A stretch of 64,000 bases of DNA from Undaria pinnatifida (GCA_012845835.1 JABAKD010000014.1:4697896-4761895); one strand, 5' to 3'; shown: positions 1-11,709, counted from the first letter of the stretch. Notes: generated from the sequence alone by a model not told the origin. Numbers and translations are program-made.

Positions 1-211
1 AGGAGACAGATGGTGGCCGCAGACGACGAAACAGGGCGGGGATAGAATATGCATACAGTTTATATGTAGTATTGGAAGAAGCGTGATGAGCGCCCAACTG
101 TTGGAGGTCTCTCTATTAGGAGTAGGAACGGTGCTCCGTCTCGAAAGGGATGCATGCTCAATGGTCGAAGGACTAAGGCAAGCAACAAATGAGTACGCCC
201 CCCCCCCCCGC
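1..211 (+). mobile_element. 3' end of C-tailed LINE (fragment)
   Basis: The first bases encode the last residues of the LINE protein (a DRWWPQ-type motif), followed by a 3' untranslated region that matches the LINE at 50761-51835. The copy ends in AATGAGTACG and a C run at about 197-220. The 5' part is cut by the window edge or truncated. It is sense with respect to the downstream CLC exons. Confidence 0.7.
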
Positions 212-240
212 CTCCCCCCCCGTAACTATATATATAATAG

Positions 241-325
241 TTGGCCTCGGTTGGCACCGACGCTGTAAAACATTATATGTTTATTGGGGTTGGCATTGAT
301 TGGCAACGACACTGTAAAACATGCC
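241..325 (+). repeat. short two-copy tandem repeat
   Basis: Two copies of a roughly 40-bp unit (GGTTGGCAC..GACGCTGTAAAACAT) lie back to back just after the LINE poly(C) tail. A T-run follows at 360-374. No function is evident. Confidence 0.5.
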
Positions 326-405
326 AATCACTACGTGAGCTAGCCATCCAGAGTACCGTTTTTTTTTTTTTTTTGGCGGTCACAATGGTGGTTATCGTGT
401 TAGAT

Positions 406-831
406 CATATTGTGCGGAGTGGAGAACCCTACCTTCGCACAAGAAGAATGATCGCATCACGTAGTGTGAACATGGTAAGGCACCCACGAGGCAGTTTTAT
501 AGTAATACCCATTGCTGTCTCTGGAGTGGCCACACACCAGAAAACAAAGTATAATTCATTGGCGCTATCATCCATATGCAAGAAAGTAGGCACAAGGTGC
601 CGAAGTCCGTCTTACGAGCGGTTCTTGGAAGGATGCAATTCACCCTTCATGCGACTCGCCGAATACCTCACGGCGCTTCGCGGCTTCGCTTGGTGCAAGC
701 AATGTCTGCCTGGTTGGTGAAAACCCGACGTACTCCGTCCCGGCATAGCAGGGATGCGAGGGTCTATTGTCATAAGACTTAGACCATGCACGAACTGAGT
801 ACACCCCCCCCCCCCCCCCCTCCCTCCCTCC
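406..831 (+). mobile_element. C-tailed short retroposon, copy F1
   Basis: Longest copy of a non-coding repeat also seen at 1371, 1790, 18635, 26868 and 27475. The last 75 bp (from CTCCGTCCCGG to ACTGAGTACAC) resemble the 3' end of the LINE at 50761, and the element ends in a C run of about 16. The six copies share one 3' end and differ in 5' extent, as expected for target-primed reverse transcription. No convincing tRNA A/B box was found, so the origin of the head is unknown. The tail ends about 38 bp before the CLC acceptor at 869. Confidence 0.65.
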
Positions 832-868
832 CTCATGTTCTCCCTCATTTATCGGAAAACCCTTCCAG

Positions 869-3763
869 CAAGTGCTTGATGCTCTTGCTGCATCAGAAGG
901 CGTTCGGGCCGGACGGCACCGCTCGATCAGGACATCCATCGGCCCCCGGCGGCGGCAATGTTGGTGGTGATGGCGGTGGCATCTCACCCCTGATATCGTG
1001 GGGGGCGATGGAGCGTATCTACCCCCGCTACCCTACGATTGAGTCCGTCAACCTATCGGATGAGGAGCGGAGAATGTGGATTGACCTCCGACCGTACGTC
1101 AACACTGCGCCTTACGTCATAAACGGTGGGTTCTGATTTTGTATTTTTTTCATGGGGGGGGGTTCGACGGCGCCTTAGATTATTGTTTCTTGGACTTTTG
1201 TAAAAAATCATACCTCGGTTGTTTTCCTTTTTTTCGTATTTGCGCCCTTCGAAAGACGCGCGGTGAGATCAGCAGCTAAATTTCCGTCCGATTCAAAATC
1301 TCGAATTTCGCGCGACTCTGACTACAATGCTTCCCCCCACCCCCCCCCCCCCCTCCCCTCCCCTTTCCTCCTCATATTGTGCGGAGTGGAGAGCCTTAAC
1401 TCCGCGCAAGGCGGATAGTATGACGCAGTGTACATGTGGTAAGGCACCCACGAGGCAGTTGCATAGAATGTGTCTCTAGAATTGGTCACACCATAAAACA
1501 AATAAATGTGTTCGAAGCTGTCATCCGACATGCAAGAAAGTACGCACAAGGTGCGGAAGTCCGCCTCATAAGTGTTTTTTTGGTAGGATGCAGCTCACCT
1601 TTCATGCGACTCGCCTTCGCGCTTGGCGCACGCGATGTCTGCCTAATCGGTGAAAACCCGGCGTGCGCCGGGCATTGAACGGATGCGGGGGTCAATGGTC
1701 TCAAGACTACATCTGTGCAAGAAAGGAGTGCACTCCCCCTGCCCCCCTTCCCTTGCGCCATCTCCCCTCCCTCTCCCACCCCCCCCCCCTCATAGTATTA
1801 CCCATTGCTGTCTCTGGAGTGGTCACACCAGAAAACAAAGTATAACTCATTGCCGCTGTCATCCATAAGCAAGAAAGTAGGCACAAGGTGCCGAAGTCGG
1901 TTTTACGAGCGGTTCTTGGAAGGATGCGGATCACCCTTCATGCGACTCGCCGAACACCTCACGGCGCTTCGCGCTTGGTGCAAGCAACGTCTGCCTGGTT
2001 GGTGAAAACTCGACGTGCTCCGTCCCGGCATAGTAGGGATGCGAGGGTCTATTGTCATACGACTACGGCCGTGCACAAACTGAGTACCCCCCCCCCTCCC
2101 CTCCTCTCGCTGACAATGTTCTCGTTGGAAATCCCTTAATATGCAGAGTCGGCGTCGTTGAATCGAACGTACCGCTTGTTCCGCACTCTGGGCCTTCGAC
2201 ATCTCTGCGTCGTCAACCATCATAACCAGGTATGTTATGCTAGCTTCTACCATCACGGTGAAGGTCGTTACGGAGGGACCGGGGGGGGAAGCATGCTACG
2301 ATAGAAGTAGCACAATTAGGGAGGGTTTTTCTGGATGATGGGGCTCCTTAACCCAAAATTCGTCGGAAATAGGCCCCTTTTTTTGCATGATTCTTGTTGT
2401 GTACCGAAGCCATGGGATTTTTCATCCGGTACACAGTATAACTTTTTTTTTTCCCAAATCATTTTTTGGGAGAGGTCTTGAACTCTCAAACTGAAAAACC
2501 TCATAAAAAAAGTGGTGCACCTCTATCGTAGCACGCGTCGGGAAGTGGGGGGGGGGGCGGTGAAGGTCGTTACGAAGGTAGCGAGGGAGACGAGGGGAGG
2601 GGGGCAGGGGAGGGGAGGCAGGGGAGGGGAGGGGAGGGGGAGCGCAGAAATATTAGGGTGATGTTTTCGGAACATGTCCATAGTTGTGCTTCCCGTTATT
2701 GCTACACGCGTGTACTTGGTGACAAAGGCAAAAAAAAGTTGAGGCCGATACACGGGTGCAATGTCAGAGAGAATGCCAAAGTGTCCCTTTCAAAGAACTT
2801 TCAATGAATACATATATATCGCGGTTTCTAGGGGCGGCACTCTTATTTAGTTTCGGTTGTTACACATATGTATTTATTTAATTATTCATTATGTATATAT
2901 TTATTCATTTTTTGTGTAGTATTTTCCATTTATTTATTCATTCATTCACTTACTTATTCATGTATTGTTTATTTATGTATTTTATTTATTTATTTATTTA
3001 TGTAGACTATGTATTTATTTATTTATTCATTTGTTTAATTATTTATTTAATCATTTGTTTAATTATTTGTTTACTACTTTTATTTATTTATCTATTTATA
3101 TGTTTATTTTCATATTTATATTTTTATATTCATATATTTATATCTTTATTTGGGGGGGGGTGATACGCAATTTTGCAGAAGAGAGACGCGATGTCGACCC
3201 CATTCTAGTTCCAAATAATGTTTACCCGAAACCATGGTATGAATAATGGTTGTTAGTGTAGAGGGGTAAGTTCGGTCCGGGCTACGTAAGGAAAAGCTTA
3301 GACAGAATGGGTTAGGAGTTCGCTGGCTCGGCAAGGCGTTTCTTCGGTGTCCTGGGATTCTCCCTTGGGGGCTCCGGATTTCGTAAAAAGAAATGGCAAC
3401 TATGGGGTGTTTGTTTAGCCACATGCCCGTTTGTTGCCGTAACTACAGCGCAAGTTATAGCAAAATAGGTCTGATTTACCGGGTCAACCGTATGGAAGAT
3501 CTCCTAAGTTTCATTTACCGTCGTCTTTGTTTCGTTTTGTCGCTGTTTCCTCCCCAAATTGCTGTAACCGCCATCCCTGCTTCGTCTCGTCACTGTTTCG
3601 TTCCCTGTGGTGGGTGCAGGTAGTGGGCATTGTGACAAGGAAGGACCTTCTTCCCGAGCACCTAGCGCTAAGGTTGGCTGAGGTGCCGCGGACGCGCGTG
3701 TGGGACCCACCAATGTTGCGCCACCCGTCTCCGCCGCGTGGATTTGCTAACAACGACCTGTGA
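869..3763 (+). CDS. CLC-type chloride channel/transporter, C-terminal exons (5' partial)
   Basis: Three exons are supported: 869-1125, 2147-2229 and 3620-3763 (stop TGA 3761-3763). Phases fit: the first exon opens with one base completing a codon and ends with one base (donor GTGGGT), the second opens with two bases and ends in phase 0 (donor GTATGT), and the third starts GTAGTGGGC after a GTGCAG acceptor. The joined peptide has the cytoplasmic CBS-domain hallmarks of CLC proteins: YPRYP, WIDLRPYVN, YRLFRTLGLRHL and VVGIVTRKDLLPEHL. CLC proteins are dimeric chloride channels or chloride/proton exchangers of plasma or organelle membranes, and the C-terminal CBS pair regulates gating or binds nucleotides. 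Membrane-spanning exons are not in the window or were not recognised. Introns carry C-tailed retroposons. The stop codon lies in the first unit of a downstream minisatellite, so the extreme C-terminus may be recent. CLC subtype cannot be assigned. Confidence 0.85.
1371..1765 (+). mobile_element. C-tailed short retroposon, copy F2
   Basis: Diverged copy of the F1 repeat starting at the same CATATTGTGCGGAGTGGAG head and ending near GTGCACTCCCCC. It lies in the CLC intron, sense to the gene, and abuts copy F3. Confidence 0.6.
1790..2105 (+). mobile_element. C-tailed short retroposon, copy F3 (5' truncated)
   Basis: Closely resembles F1 and F4 from CCCATTGCTGTCTCTGG onward and ends ACTGAGTACCCCC. 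The C tail ends about 45 bp upstream of the CLC acceptor at 2147, in sense orientation. Confidence 0.65.
2291..2539 (+). mobile_element. family A MITE
   Basis: Terminal inverted repeats of the type GCTACGATAGAGG and CCTCTATCGTAGCACGCGTC, with a conserved core (GGCTCCTTAACCCAAAAT, then CATGGGATTTTTCATCCGG, then GGGAGAGGTCTTGA). About 250 bp and non-coding. It lies in the last CLC intron. Confidence 0.7.
2575..2645. repeat. G-rich tract (GGGGA repeats)
   Basis: Low-complexity purine stretch of GGGGAGG units in the last CLC intron. Confidence 0.7.
2870..3155. repeat. (TTTA)n low-complexity tract
   Basis: About 280 bp of degenerate TTTA/TTCA tetranucleotide repeat in the last CLC intron, followed by a G run. 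Open frames across it encode only Ile/Phe/Tyr/Leu and are not genes. Confidence 0.9.
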
Positions 3764-4745
3764 TTGGATGAGTTATCCTGAGGTCTGATTGGAAGAGTGT
3801 TCCGATTTGGATGAGTAGTCTGAGTTGGTGAGTGGTCCGATTAGTCAAGTGACCCGATCGGACGAGTTATCCCGGTCCAATTGGATGAGTAGTCCGATTG
3901 TATGAGTGCGCTGAGTGGTCCGGTCGGATGAGTGGCCCGATTGAAGGAGTACCGGTTAGAGCATTGGGCTGATTGGATGAAGGGGCTGGGGACTTATTGG
4001 ATTACTGGTCCGACTGAATGGGTATTCCGATTTGTGGAGTGATCTGATTGGATTACTGGTCCGATTGGATGAGTGGTCCGATTCGTCGAGTGATCTGATT
4101 AGATGAATAATTCGAATGGACTAGTGGCCCGATTGGATGAAGGTGCTAATTGGATTCGTAATTTGATTGGATTAGTTGTCTGATTGGATAAGTAATCAGA
4201 TTGGACAGGTTTTCTGGGTCCAATTGGAGGAGTGATCCGATGAGACTGGGTTCGTTTTCAGAGTGAACATGTGGCCCGATTGGATGAGTGGGCTGATTGG
4301 ATTTGTGGTCCGACCGATGGAGTACTTTGAGGGGTCAGGTGATTGCATTTGTGCTCGGATTGGACGAGCGGTCCGACTGGTCGAGCGATTCGATTGGACG
4401 AGTGATCGGATTGTCGAGTGATCCGATTGAGCTACTGTAGTGGTCAGAATTTGCGGGTGCCCTGTGATCCGATCGGATAAGTGGTCCGATTGGATGCGCG
4501 AGCTGATGGGATTAGTGGAGTGTGATTGGATAGTTGAGCTAATCGGATGAGTGGTCCTATTGGACGAGTGGTCCGATTGGACAAACGATCCGATGGGACG
4601 ATTAGTCCGATTGGATGAATAGTCCGATGGGACGAGTAGTCCGATTGGACGAGTAGTCCGATTGGCGAATTGTCCGATTGGACGAGTAGTCCGATTGGAC
4701 GAGTGGTCGGACGGGGCAAGTGATTCGATTGGCTAGCCTGCACAT
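3762..4745. repeat. 17-bp minisatellite (GGTCCGATTGGATGAGT type)
   Basis: About 1 kb of degenerate head-to-tail units around TGGTCCGATTGGATGAG. The first recognisable unit contains the TGA stop of the CLC gene. Its CCGATT core resembles the larger GATCC satellite at 34.6-41.6 kb, but common origin is only a guess. Confidence 0.85.
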
Positions 4746-5377
4746 GCCCTCCCCCCCCTCCTTCCCCTTCTGCCCATCCTCTCCGCTGTGGTCAAGCAAG
4801 CCAGGTCCACATTTTTGGTTGTGGGAATATTGCCTAGCGGGAAAAACGGTTTCGTGGATGCGGCTCAGACGGTTGGTCTATCGGTGCTATCCTACGATCA
4901 GCAAGGAAGCCCTTTTTGTGAACCAAGCCCCACGCAATCAGTTCCCATAGAAAAGTAAAGGATTTGTGTAGTAGTGGTGTATTCTACTCTGGATGTACCC
5001 GGTAATCTACTCGTATGTGACTATTTATAACCAGGTTTGGTGTGCCCGGATGCCTTCCAAGCACATTCCCTACCATGTACTAGACACGCGCTTGAAACTT
5101 TGAAAACCCGTTGGCAACCATGTCGTTCCCGTGGAAGCATCATCGTTTAGCCCGCTTCTTTTACGTTCCGAGATGAAGTTTTTTCACCTTTCGTGTTGTA
5201 ACAAGGCGAACACAGGTAGAATCGTAGAAGAGAGAGGGCGCACTGCGGGGCTGGAGAACGACGCACCCAGGGCGGACGCATCTGGGAATACGGCCAAGGG
5301 TGCGGTATTAGTAGGGGGGATGTTACGACGGTGTTATGATGATGTTATGATGATGTTATGATAAACCTCCATGTTCG
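4746..5377. other. unassigned interval
   Basis: A C-rich stretch, unique-looking sequence and a short GATGTTATGAT repeat (5335-5362). No exon or element was recognised. Confidence 0.5.
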
Positions 5378-5379
5378 CT

Positions 5380-5520
5380 ACCGGGTTTGAGTCACTCGCA
5401 CGAGTGACTCTGTACCTCACGGACAACAAGACTCCAGGCGATTTTGTATTGGCGCAGCGCAGCTTACCGTGCCATTGCGGTTAGCGCACAAGGCAAAGCC
5501 ATAGCACGGTGACCCCGAGC
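5380..5520. mobile_element. family B MITE fragment
   Basis: Carries the family B hallmark, a near-perfect palindrome GAGTCACTCGCACGAGTGAC, then CTGTACCTCACGGACAACAA, as in the copies at 10117, 14050 and 34143. Confidence 0.55.
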
Positions 5521-6470
5521 TCCTGCAACCCCCCCCCCAAAAAAAAGAAAAAAAACTACCGTGGCCTTATTCAACACTGCTGCTGCAGTACGTATACAAG
5601 GGGGTTGGTGTGTGGCGGGGCACGGTATAGGGGCACTGGTGGAGCTGCTGATGGTGCTGCTGATACTGCTGCTTGGCATTGCTGCTGCTACTGCTGCTGT
5701 TGTGGTAAGAGGTTGGGGTTGGTGCTTAGTTTACCAGCGGGGAGGGAGGGATGGGGCGACTTGTTCATATTGTATGACCCCGCCCAGGGTATCTGAGCCA
5801 TCGTCCCCGGTCTGAATCCGGGGTCAGATGTAACGAGAGGTGGATGGCAGATAGTGGCTGTGGGCGGCGCCGCAACAGCACGTCATGCCTGGTGCATCTC
5901 TTCGTTGTTGCTTTGCTCTGTTTTGTTTTGTGGCGCCATGGCTTTGCCATTTGTTTATGGCCTTGAGCGCGCAACGCTCGCCCCGCGCCTGGCGGCTGTT
6001 GGTTGGCTGCTGCGCTGCCGTCTATATGAATACCGTGTGTACAAGAAAAAAAACGTTTCTAGGGCTTTCACTAATAATATTGAAAATGTGGTTGTTGATG
6101 TGATTTGCATATGATTGCTAGAATTGAACCCTTTCTGAGACTTGTTGATAGCAGTCAGCTTGATTCTAGTTGCCAGACTAAAAAATCTACGAGCGCGACC
6201 TAATCAAGCGTCTAGGAAAAGCTCGAGGCAACCCGGATGTCGTCATGCTGCCTCGCACGCTTGCCCTCAATTCAAGCAGGCTTCCTGCGTTACGGTTCGA
6301 ACACATCTATCTCTTACACCGGCAGCAGCAGCTTAGATTGCTTCATGTGGCCGATGCTGTAAACAACACGTCACTTTTTTTGGTATGTCTCAAATACAAC
6401 ACACGTCTTTATTTTCCGTCACTTTTTTTTTTGTTTTGTGTCTTTTGAGTCCCGAAGGAGGGCAACACTT
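5521..6470. other. unassigned interval with CTG-rich microsatellite
   Basis: Holds a CTG/GCT-rich stretch at 5640-5705 and otherwise unique-looking sequence. No conserved coding block was recognised. Confidence 0.5.
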
Positions 6471-6474
6471 TTGG

Positions 6475-6570
6475 GGCTTCTACTATGAAGGTACCACTTT
6501 CTGGCGAAAAAAATCTGAATATGACGGGGCTCCTTAATTAACCCAAAATCTTCGGAAAACGTAGTTTGTT
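6475..6570 (+). mobile_element. family A MITE, partial
   Basis: Left half of a family A element (CTACTATGAAGGTACCACTT, then GACGGGGCTCCTTAA and AACCCAAAAT). The right half is missing. Confidence 0.5.
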
Positions 6571-6689
6571 TTTTTTTGTCTAGGACTCATCCCACGGTAG
6601 TGGACGCGCAGCAGATTTTGATAATTTTCTCAGCTCCTAGCGTGCGGAGCAGCTCAGTATCAACATTATTACCCGAAACATTTCTTCGG

Positions 6690-6943
6690 GCGCGTGCTAC
6701 CGTGTACAGAGGTGCACCATTTTTTTTCTGGGGTTTCCTCAATTCAGGAGCTCAAGACCTCTCCCAAAAAACTGATTTGGAAAAATCTAAAACTGCCGCC
6801 GGATGACAAATCCCATTGCCAAGGTACACGACGAGAATCTCATGCAAATAAAAATTGGCCAGTTTCCGACGATTTTTGGCCCGTCATTCAGAAACCATTT
6901 CAGACGAATAATGCAACATCTGTATCGTAGCATGCATGCGTCT
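6690..6943 (-). mobile_element. family A MITE
   Basis: Complete copy in reverse orientation, from CGCGTGCTACCGTGTACAGA to ATCGTAGCATGCATGCGTC, with the internal block CCTCAATTCAGGAGCTCAAG. Confidence 0.65.
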
Positions 6944-7009
6944 TCGAAGGCGTTTGTTCGCGCAACCTCCGACCATCGCTTCTTTTCGCTATGATACTAC
7001 ATTATGTAG

Positions 7010-7062
7010 TAGACGCGGGCTACGATAGAGGTGAGATCAAGGCTACGATAGGGCGAGATAGC
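7010..7062. mobile_element. family A/B terminal fragments
   Basis: Two adjacent terminal motifs, GACGCGGGCTACGATAGAGG and GGCTACGATAGGGCGAG, without element bodies. Confidence 0.4.
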
Positions 7063-7204
7063 CTTAATTTTCCCCACCGCGCGGCGAGTGACTTGGTACT
7101 GCACTCACTGACAGAAATACGTTCGGCGATTTCTTTTGGAGCAGCGTAGCTAACTATCCGTCCCTTTTGATATTAATCCCTTTTGATACTTAGTATTAGT
7201 ATGA

Positions 7205-7500
7205 GTCGTTCTACGGTAGGTAGCCCGCCCCCAAATTTTCCTTGCTTGACGAAATCGCCGGTTTTGAAACCAGCTCCCTACCGGCGATATCTCCTCAAGG
7301 ACGGCGTGACCCTTGCCACCCCAACACCATCATCACAATCGATGGCCCTTGCAAGAAACAAGAGAAAAAGTATGAAGAAGGCGTTTTTGTTATTATACAG
7401 CATCATATTCTCCTCGTGTTGTGTCGAGCAGCCATGAAACGTTCGTTAAAAAAAAAACGCTGGCTTTGGGGGGGGGGGCTATCGTACAATATCATCAGAT
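7205..7500 (-). mobile_element. family D MITE
   Basis: Reverse-orientation copy bounded by GAGTCGTTCTACGGTAG and GGGGGCTATCGTACAAT. It shares internal blocks with the copies at 12155, 43712 and 60085, such as CAGCCATGAAACGTTCGTTA. About 295 bp with no full transposase frame. Confidence 0.65.
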
Positions 7501-7534
7501 CAGTCATATCGCAAGAGAATGTTTGAAAGCAGCA

Positions 7535-7592
7535 CGAAAGAAAACCTGGCACCGCAAGGAACAGGGGGGTCACTCGCGCGAGTGACACCGAG
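7535..7592. mobile_element. family B fragment
   Basis: Only the palindromic end GGTCACTCGCGCGAGTGAC is present, next to a family A copy. Confidence 0.4.
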
Positions 7593-7594
7593 GC

Positions 7595-7890
7595 AGACGC
7601 GTGCTACGATATATATACAGAGGTAGCACTTTTCGTGCGAAATGGTTTCTGATATAATAATATACGACGGGGCTCCTTAACCCAAAATCGTCGGAGATCG
7701 GTCATTTTTGTTTTGCACGATGATTCTCGTTGTTGTGTACCGAGGCCATGGGATTATTCATCCGACAGCGGTTTTATTTTTATTCACTCAACAACATTAT
7801 ATCAGTTTTCGGGAGAGGGAGGTCTTGAGCTCCTAAATTGGGGAACCTCAGAAAAAAAAGGGGTGCACACCGCTATCGTAGCACGTGTCG
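7595..7890 (+). mobile_element. family A MITE
   Basis: Full copy from GACGCGTGCTACGATATATA to CTATCGTAGCACGTGTCGG with the conserved CTCCTTAACCCAAAATCGTC core. Confidence 0.7.
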
Positions 7891-7929
7891 GCACTGACTG
7901 AAAGAAAGTGCCCAAAACGGGGTACCCCC

Positions 7930-8213
7930 CCTACCGTGTAGCATTGGTCAGGTGCACCACTTTTTTTCCTGAGGTTCCTCAATTCGGGAGCTTAAGACCC
8001 TCTCCCAGAAACTGATTTTGGAGAAAAATCAAAACACTGCTACACACACCGGGTGAAAAACCCCACGGCCTCTAGCTACACAACAAGAATCATGCAAAAA
8101 AATGCCCGATTTATCCGACGATTTTGGGTTAAGGAGCCCCGTCATATATATTCAGAAACCATTTCAGCAAACGAAAAGTAAGTGCTACGAGTACCTTTAT
8201 CGTAGCACGCGTC
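7930..8213 (-). mobile_element. family A MITE
   Basis: Reverse copy from CTACCGTGTAGCATTGGTCA to TATCGTAGCACGCGTCC. It lies close to the preceding forward copy, so the pair forms a large inverted repeat. Confidence 0.65.
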
Positions 8214-8690
8214 CATAGACATAAAAACAAACGCGCGTGTCGAGAAAAAAAAAACGTGTACTTGCATACTCGTAGGATTGTCATTCTAACCCCGATAGTT
8301 TCACAGCTAGCTGAGAGGGCTAAACCGATTAGAAACGCTTGGCCCTAAAAAAATACTTCGGAGAAAAAAAAAGTGCGATGTAAACCCCTACCCATACTCG
8401 TAGGATTGTCATACTAACTCCGATAGTTCCACCGCTAGCTAGCTGAGGGAGCTCAACCCCCGGTCAGAAACGCCTGCTGCTGCTGGAGCCCCTAAAAAAA
8501 AACTGCAAATAATTTAAACCTCCACCGTGTGGTGGATATGACTCTTTTTTTTTGCAAATTTTAAAACTCTTTTTTTGCAAGAAGATTACTTTTCGCGTGC
8601 AACTGATTTAATAAGTCAACAAGGAGTTTGCTCAAATTGGGTGTGCGCTTTCAGTGAACTCAATGAATAACCAGTTTTTAGGGCGAGGTA
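8214..8690. repeat. short tandem duplication
   Basis: Contains two copies of an about 120-bp segment (CATACTCGTAGGATTGTCAT ... CTAGCTGAG, at 8263 and 8394), then T-rich unique sequence. No gene was seen. Confidence 0.45.
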
Positions 8691-8691
8691 A

Positions 8692-9026
8692 GACGCATGT
8701 GCTACGATGGAGGTAATAAGAAGAGTGATTTTCTTCCTGAAAATTGATTTCTGATGAAAAAGAATGACGGGGTTCGTTAACCCAAAATCGTGGGTAAAAA
8801 TAGGCCGTTTTTCTTTTGCAAGATTCTCCTTGATGATTGATGTGTGTACTTAGTTAGGCCATGGGATTTTTCATCCGGTACATATATATAGTCTATGTAG
8901 CAGCTTTATTACATTTTTCTCTGAATATCAGTTTTTTGGGAGAGGTATTAAAGCTCCCAGATTGAGGAGTTCTTCTGAAAGCCTCAGAGAAAAAGTGGTG
9001 CACACCTCCATCGTAGCACGCGCGTC
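8692..9026 (+). mobile_element. family A MITE
   Basis: Copy from GACGCATGTGCTACGATGGA to CCATCGTAGCACGCGCGTC, with the AACCCAAAATCGTGGG and CATGGGATTTTTCATCCGG blocks. Confidence 0.65.
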
Positions 9027-9289
9027 GTATCCCATAGCTAGAAGAGCGAGGCCCCTTAATAAGTGCCTGCCCCCCCGAAAAAACGCCTGAATGTAAATTA
9101 TCTTGTCTCGCAATAAAACGATTGTTTTTGCATGCATACCTGGAGAGCCGTGAAGAAGGGTTTTGTTTCATCGTGTTGTATTACACTTTCACGGTTTACT
9201 CAAATACGTTTTGGGGTTTGTCGTCGGGTTAAGACATGGAGCTCCGACTTAAGTGACAAGGTTACTACGGTAGGGGGTACCCTCCCATT

Positions 9290-9600
<311 letters not shown>

Positions 9601-10116
9601 TATTTTTCCCTCCGACAATATAGCGTAGACGCCGATGTAAATTGAAGAATATCCTTCCATAAATCAGCAGTAGTAGTAGTACCTAATATGAAGTCGAACG
9701 ATCGCACCATAATGCAGTGGTATCTTCCGCCAACCATTTGCCCATTTCCTTCTCCACATATTCTCCTTTTATCTGCTGTTTCCTTCCCCTATTTTTGTTA
9801 TTCTTGAGCTAATTTGGCGGGGACACTAGAGTGTCCCCTGCAGGTCTGCCTATTGATCAGGTCCTCGACGAGCACTCACTTTCTCAGCCGTAGTGGAGAA
9901 GCAGTTTTGTTGAACACTCCACAGAGCCCCGGGTAGCATCTATCTGGCAATCGAGGCGCGCGTGCCTCGACTATGTATTACCTGACTACATGCCGAATAG
10001 AAAACGCCAACTTATCATGAGAAAAAAAACGGTCAATTATCTATCAAATCAGATTATTCCATGCCTTTCAAGGCCGTACCTTAACATTATCATATATACC
10101 CCCTCTTTCACCCTAT
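9601..10116. other. unassigned interval
   Basis: Unique-looking sequence; nothing recognised. Confidence 0.5.
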
Positions 10117-10375
10117 CTAGTGGACTTGGGCCACTCGCACGAGTGAATGGCTCTGTACCTCAGGGGTGAAAAAAAAAAAAATGCAAGGCCATTTTGGTGA
10201 CGGCGCACAGCGTACCCGATAACGCGGATTCATGTAATATCGCGAAGTTTTAAACCCCCCCCCCCAAAAAAAAAACAATAGCCCGCGCGCGCAAAAAATA
10301 ACACACGGGGGGGGGGGGGGGGTCACTCGCGCAGGCTGCTGCGCGAGTGACCCCGAGCCAGAGTGCAACAAAAGC
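10117..10375. mobile_element. family B MITE
   Basis: Copy bounded by GGGCCACTCGCACGAGTGA and GCGCGAGTGACCCCGAGCC, with internal A, C and G runs. Confidence 0.55.
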
Positions 10376-11043
10376 CTCCAAAAGTTAGTTAACCCAACCC
10401 CCTATATACCGTTACCCTTGAGGTCCTCAAAAAAAAAAAATATGAGATGCACACCTTTACCGAACTATATTCAGGCATCAGTAGCCTTTATGAGGGACGT
10501 TTACATTATTATCTAGTGTAAATAAAGCATGAAAATCGGGGACTAGAAGTTTATATAATATATATACTAGGTATGAGTTTTAATGTGGTCGACCAACTTT
10601 AAGCGGGGGGGTATGGGGTTGGGGTGGGGTTCTGGTCTAAAGTTTTAATGGTTTGGGCAGTTTTTGATATTTTCCCGTCTCATGATCCTGAAAGCACGCG
10701 TACGTGAGCCAAGCCAACTTCACCGTTTTCCATACTTTACGCCTATATAATAACCCAGAGCCTTGCGGCAATAAACAAAGCGGCTCTGGCTCTCAGTAGC
10801 GTTGTATGTGCCATTTTGACAGACTAGAAAAAATGACGGTATTACAGCATTCTCAGATCAGTTTTTCACGAAACACCCCTCCTGCGGGCGCTATAGAGAC
10901 GGGGCAACGAGATGTGACCGGATCACAGAGGGAGGGAGACAGATACATGTACGACGCGCTCGCACGTTTTAGGGCCATCCCCCGCTGGGGGGGTTGCATG
11001 CAGTTTTGAGTCAATTTTTTTTTGTTTTTGTTTTTTTTTTAGA
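10376..11043. other. unassigned interval
   Basis: No conserved coding block or repeat was recognised; T- and A-runs are present at 11016-11040 and 10430-10440. Confidence 0.5.
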
Positions 11044-11049
11044 GACGCG

Positions 11050-11423
11050 TGTTATAAGGCTTAGTTTGGGTAAGCTATTGGTTAACATTTTGCAACCGTG
11101 ATCAAACGGACTAATACCCCACTAATTCCTTAACAAATGGCGTCGTCGGCAGGAAATGGGTTCTTTGGGTCGTGGGTTTGATCCCCACCATCCACAATAA
11201 TAAACTTTTCAGATTTTCCCCATGTCGAACTTGAAAAGTACTCGCCCTGGTATCCCCAGGAAATGAGACCGCTTGGATATTGACAGGTCCGCCCGTGTAT
11301 CCGGCCGACCTGCAATCCCGCCGTTTCAGGGGGGAAGAGTGTTATAAGGCCTAGTTTGGGTAAGCTATTGGTTAACCTTTTGCAAGTGGTCAAACAGACT
11401 AATGCCCCACTAATACCTCAACA
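11050..11423 (+). mobile_element. TRIM retrotransposon, copy 1 (nested in a family A MITE)
   Basis: Two direct terminal repeats of 84-86 bp (11050-11135 and 11340-11423) start TG and end CA. Two bases after the 5' repeat comes a primer-site-like TGGCGTCGTCGGCAGG, and a purine tract (GGGGGGAAGAG) precedes the 3' repeat. A 4-bp duplication CGCG flanks the element (11046-11049, 11424-11427). The roughly 200-bp interior has no coding frame but carries a tRNA T-arm-like sequence, GTGGGTTTGATCCCCAC. The insertion splits the terminal inverted repeat of the family A element that continues to 11709. The layout is that of a terminal-repeat retrotransposon in miniature, mobilised in trans. Confidence 0.85.
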
Positions 11424-11709
11424 CGCGTGCTACGATAGAGATGTGTGCAGCACGTTTTTTTTCCCCAACGCTACACCCCTCATTTTTGGAGCTTTAAGAC
11501 AAATACCAAAAACTAATATGGAGAAAAACAAAACTGCAATTATATGATACCGGATGAGTGATCCCATGGGGCCTAGGGTGCACAACAAGAATCATGCAAG
11601 AAAAAAAAATTGTGTTTTTTTTTTCCGACACGATTTTGGGGTTAAGGAGCTCCGTCGTTCAGAAACCATTTCGGACGAAAAAACAGCTATCCCTATCGTA
11701 TCACGCCTC
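11424..11709 (-). mobile_element. family A MITE (split by TRIM copy 1)
   Basis: The body runs to TATCGTATCACGCCTCC. Its outermost bases (GACGCG) lie at 11044-11049, on the other side of the TRIM. Confidence 0.65.

Noticed and set aside
406-831. Coding role for the F retroposon (short frames such as [12 protein letters not shown])
   Set aside because: Frames differ in length and are interrupted between copies; similarity is at the nucleotide level and includes the non-coding 3' end.
2891-3246. Hydrophobic frames resembling membrane proteins
   Set aside because: Translation of the TTTA low-complexity tract.
11130-11230. Possible tRNA gene in the TRIM interior
   Set aside because: Only a T-arm-like hairpin is present; no acceptor, D-arm or anticodon arm folds around it.
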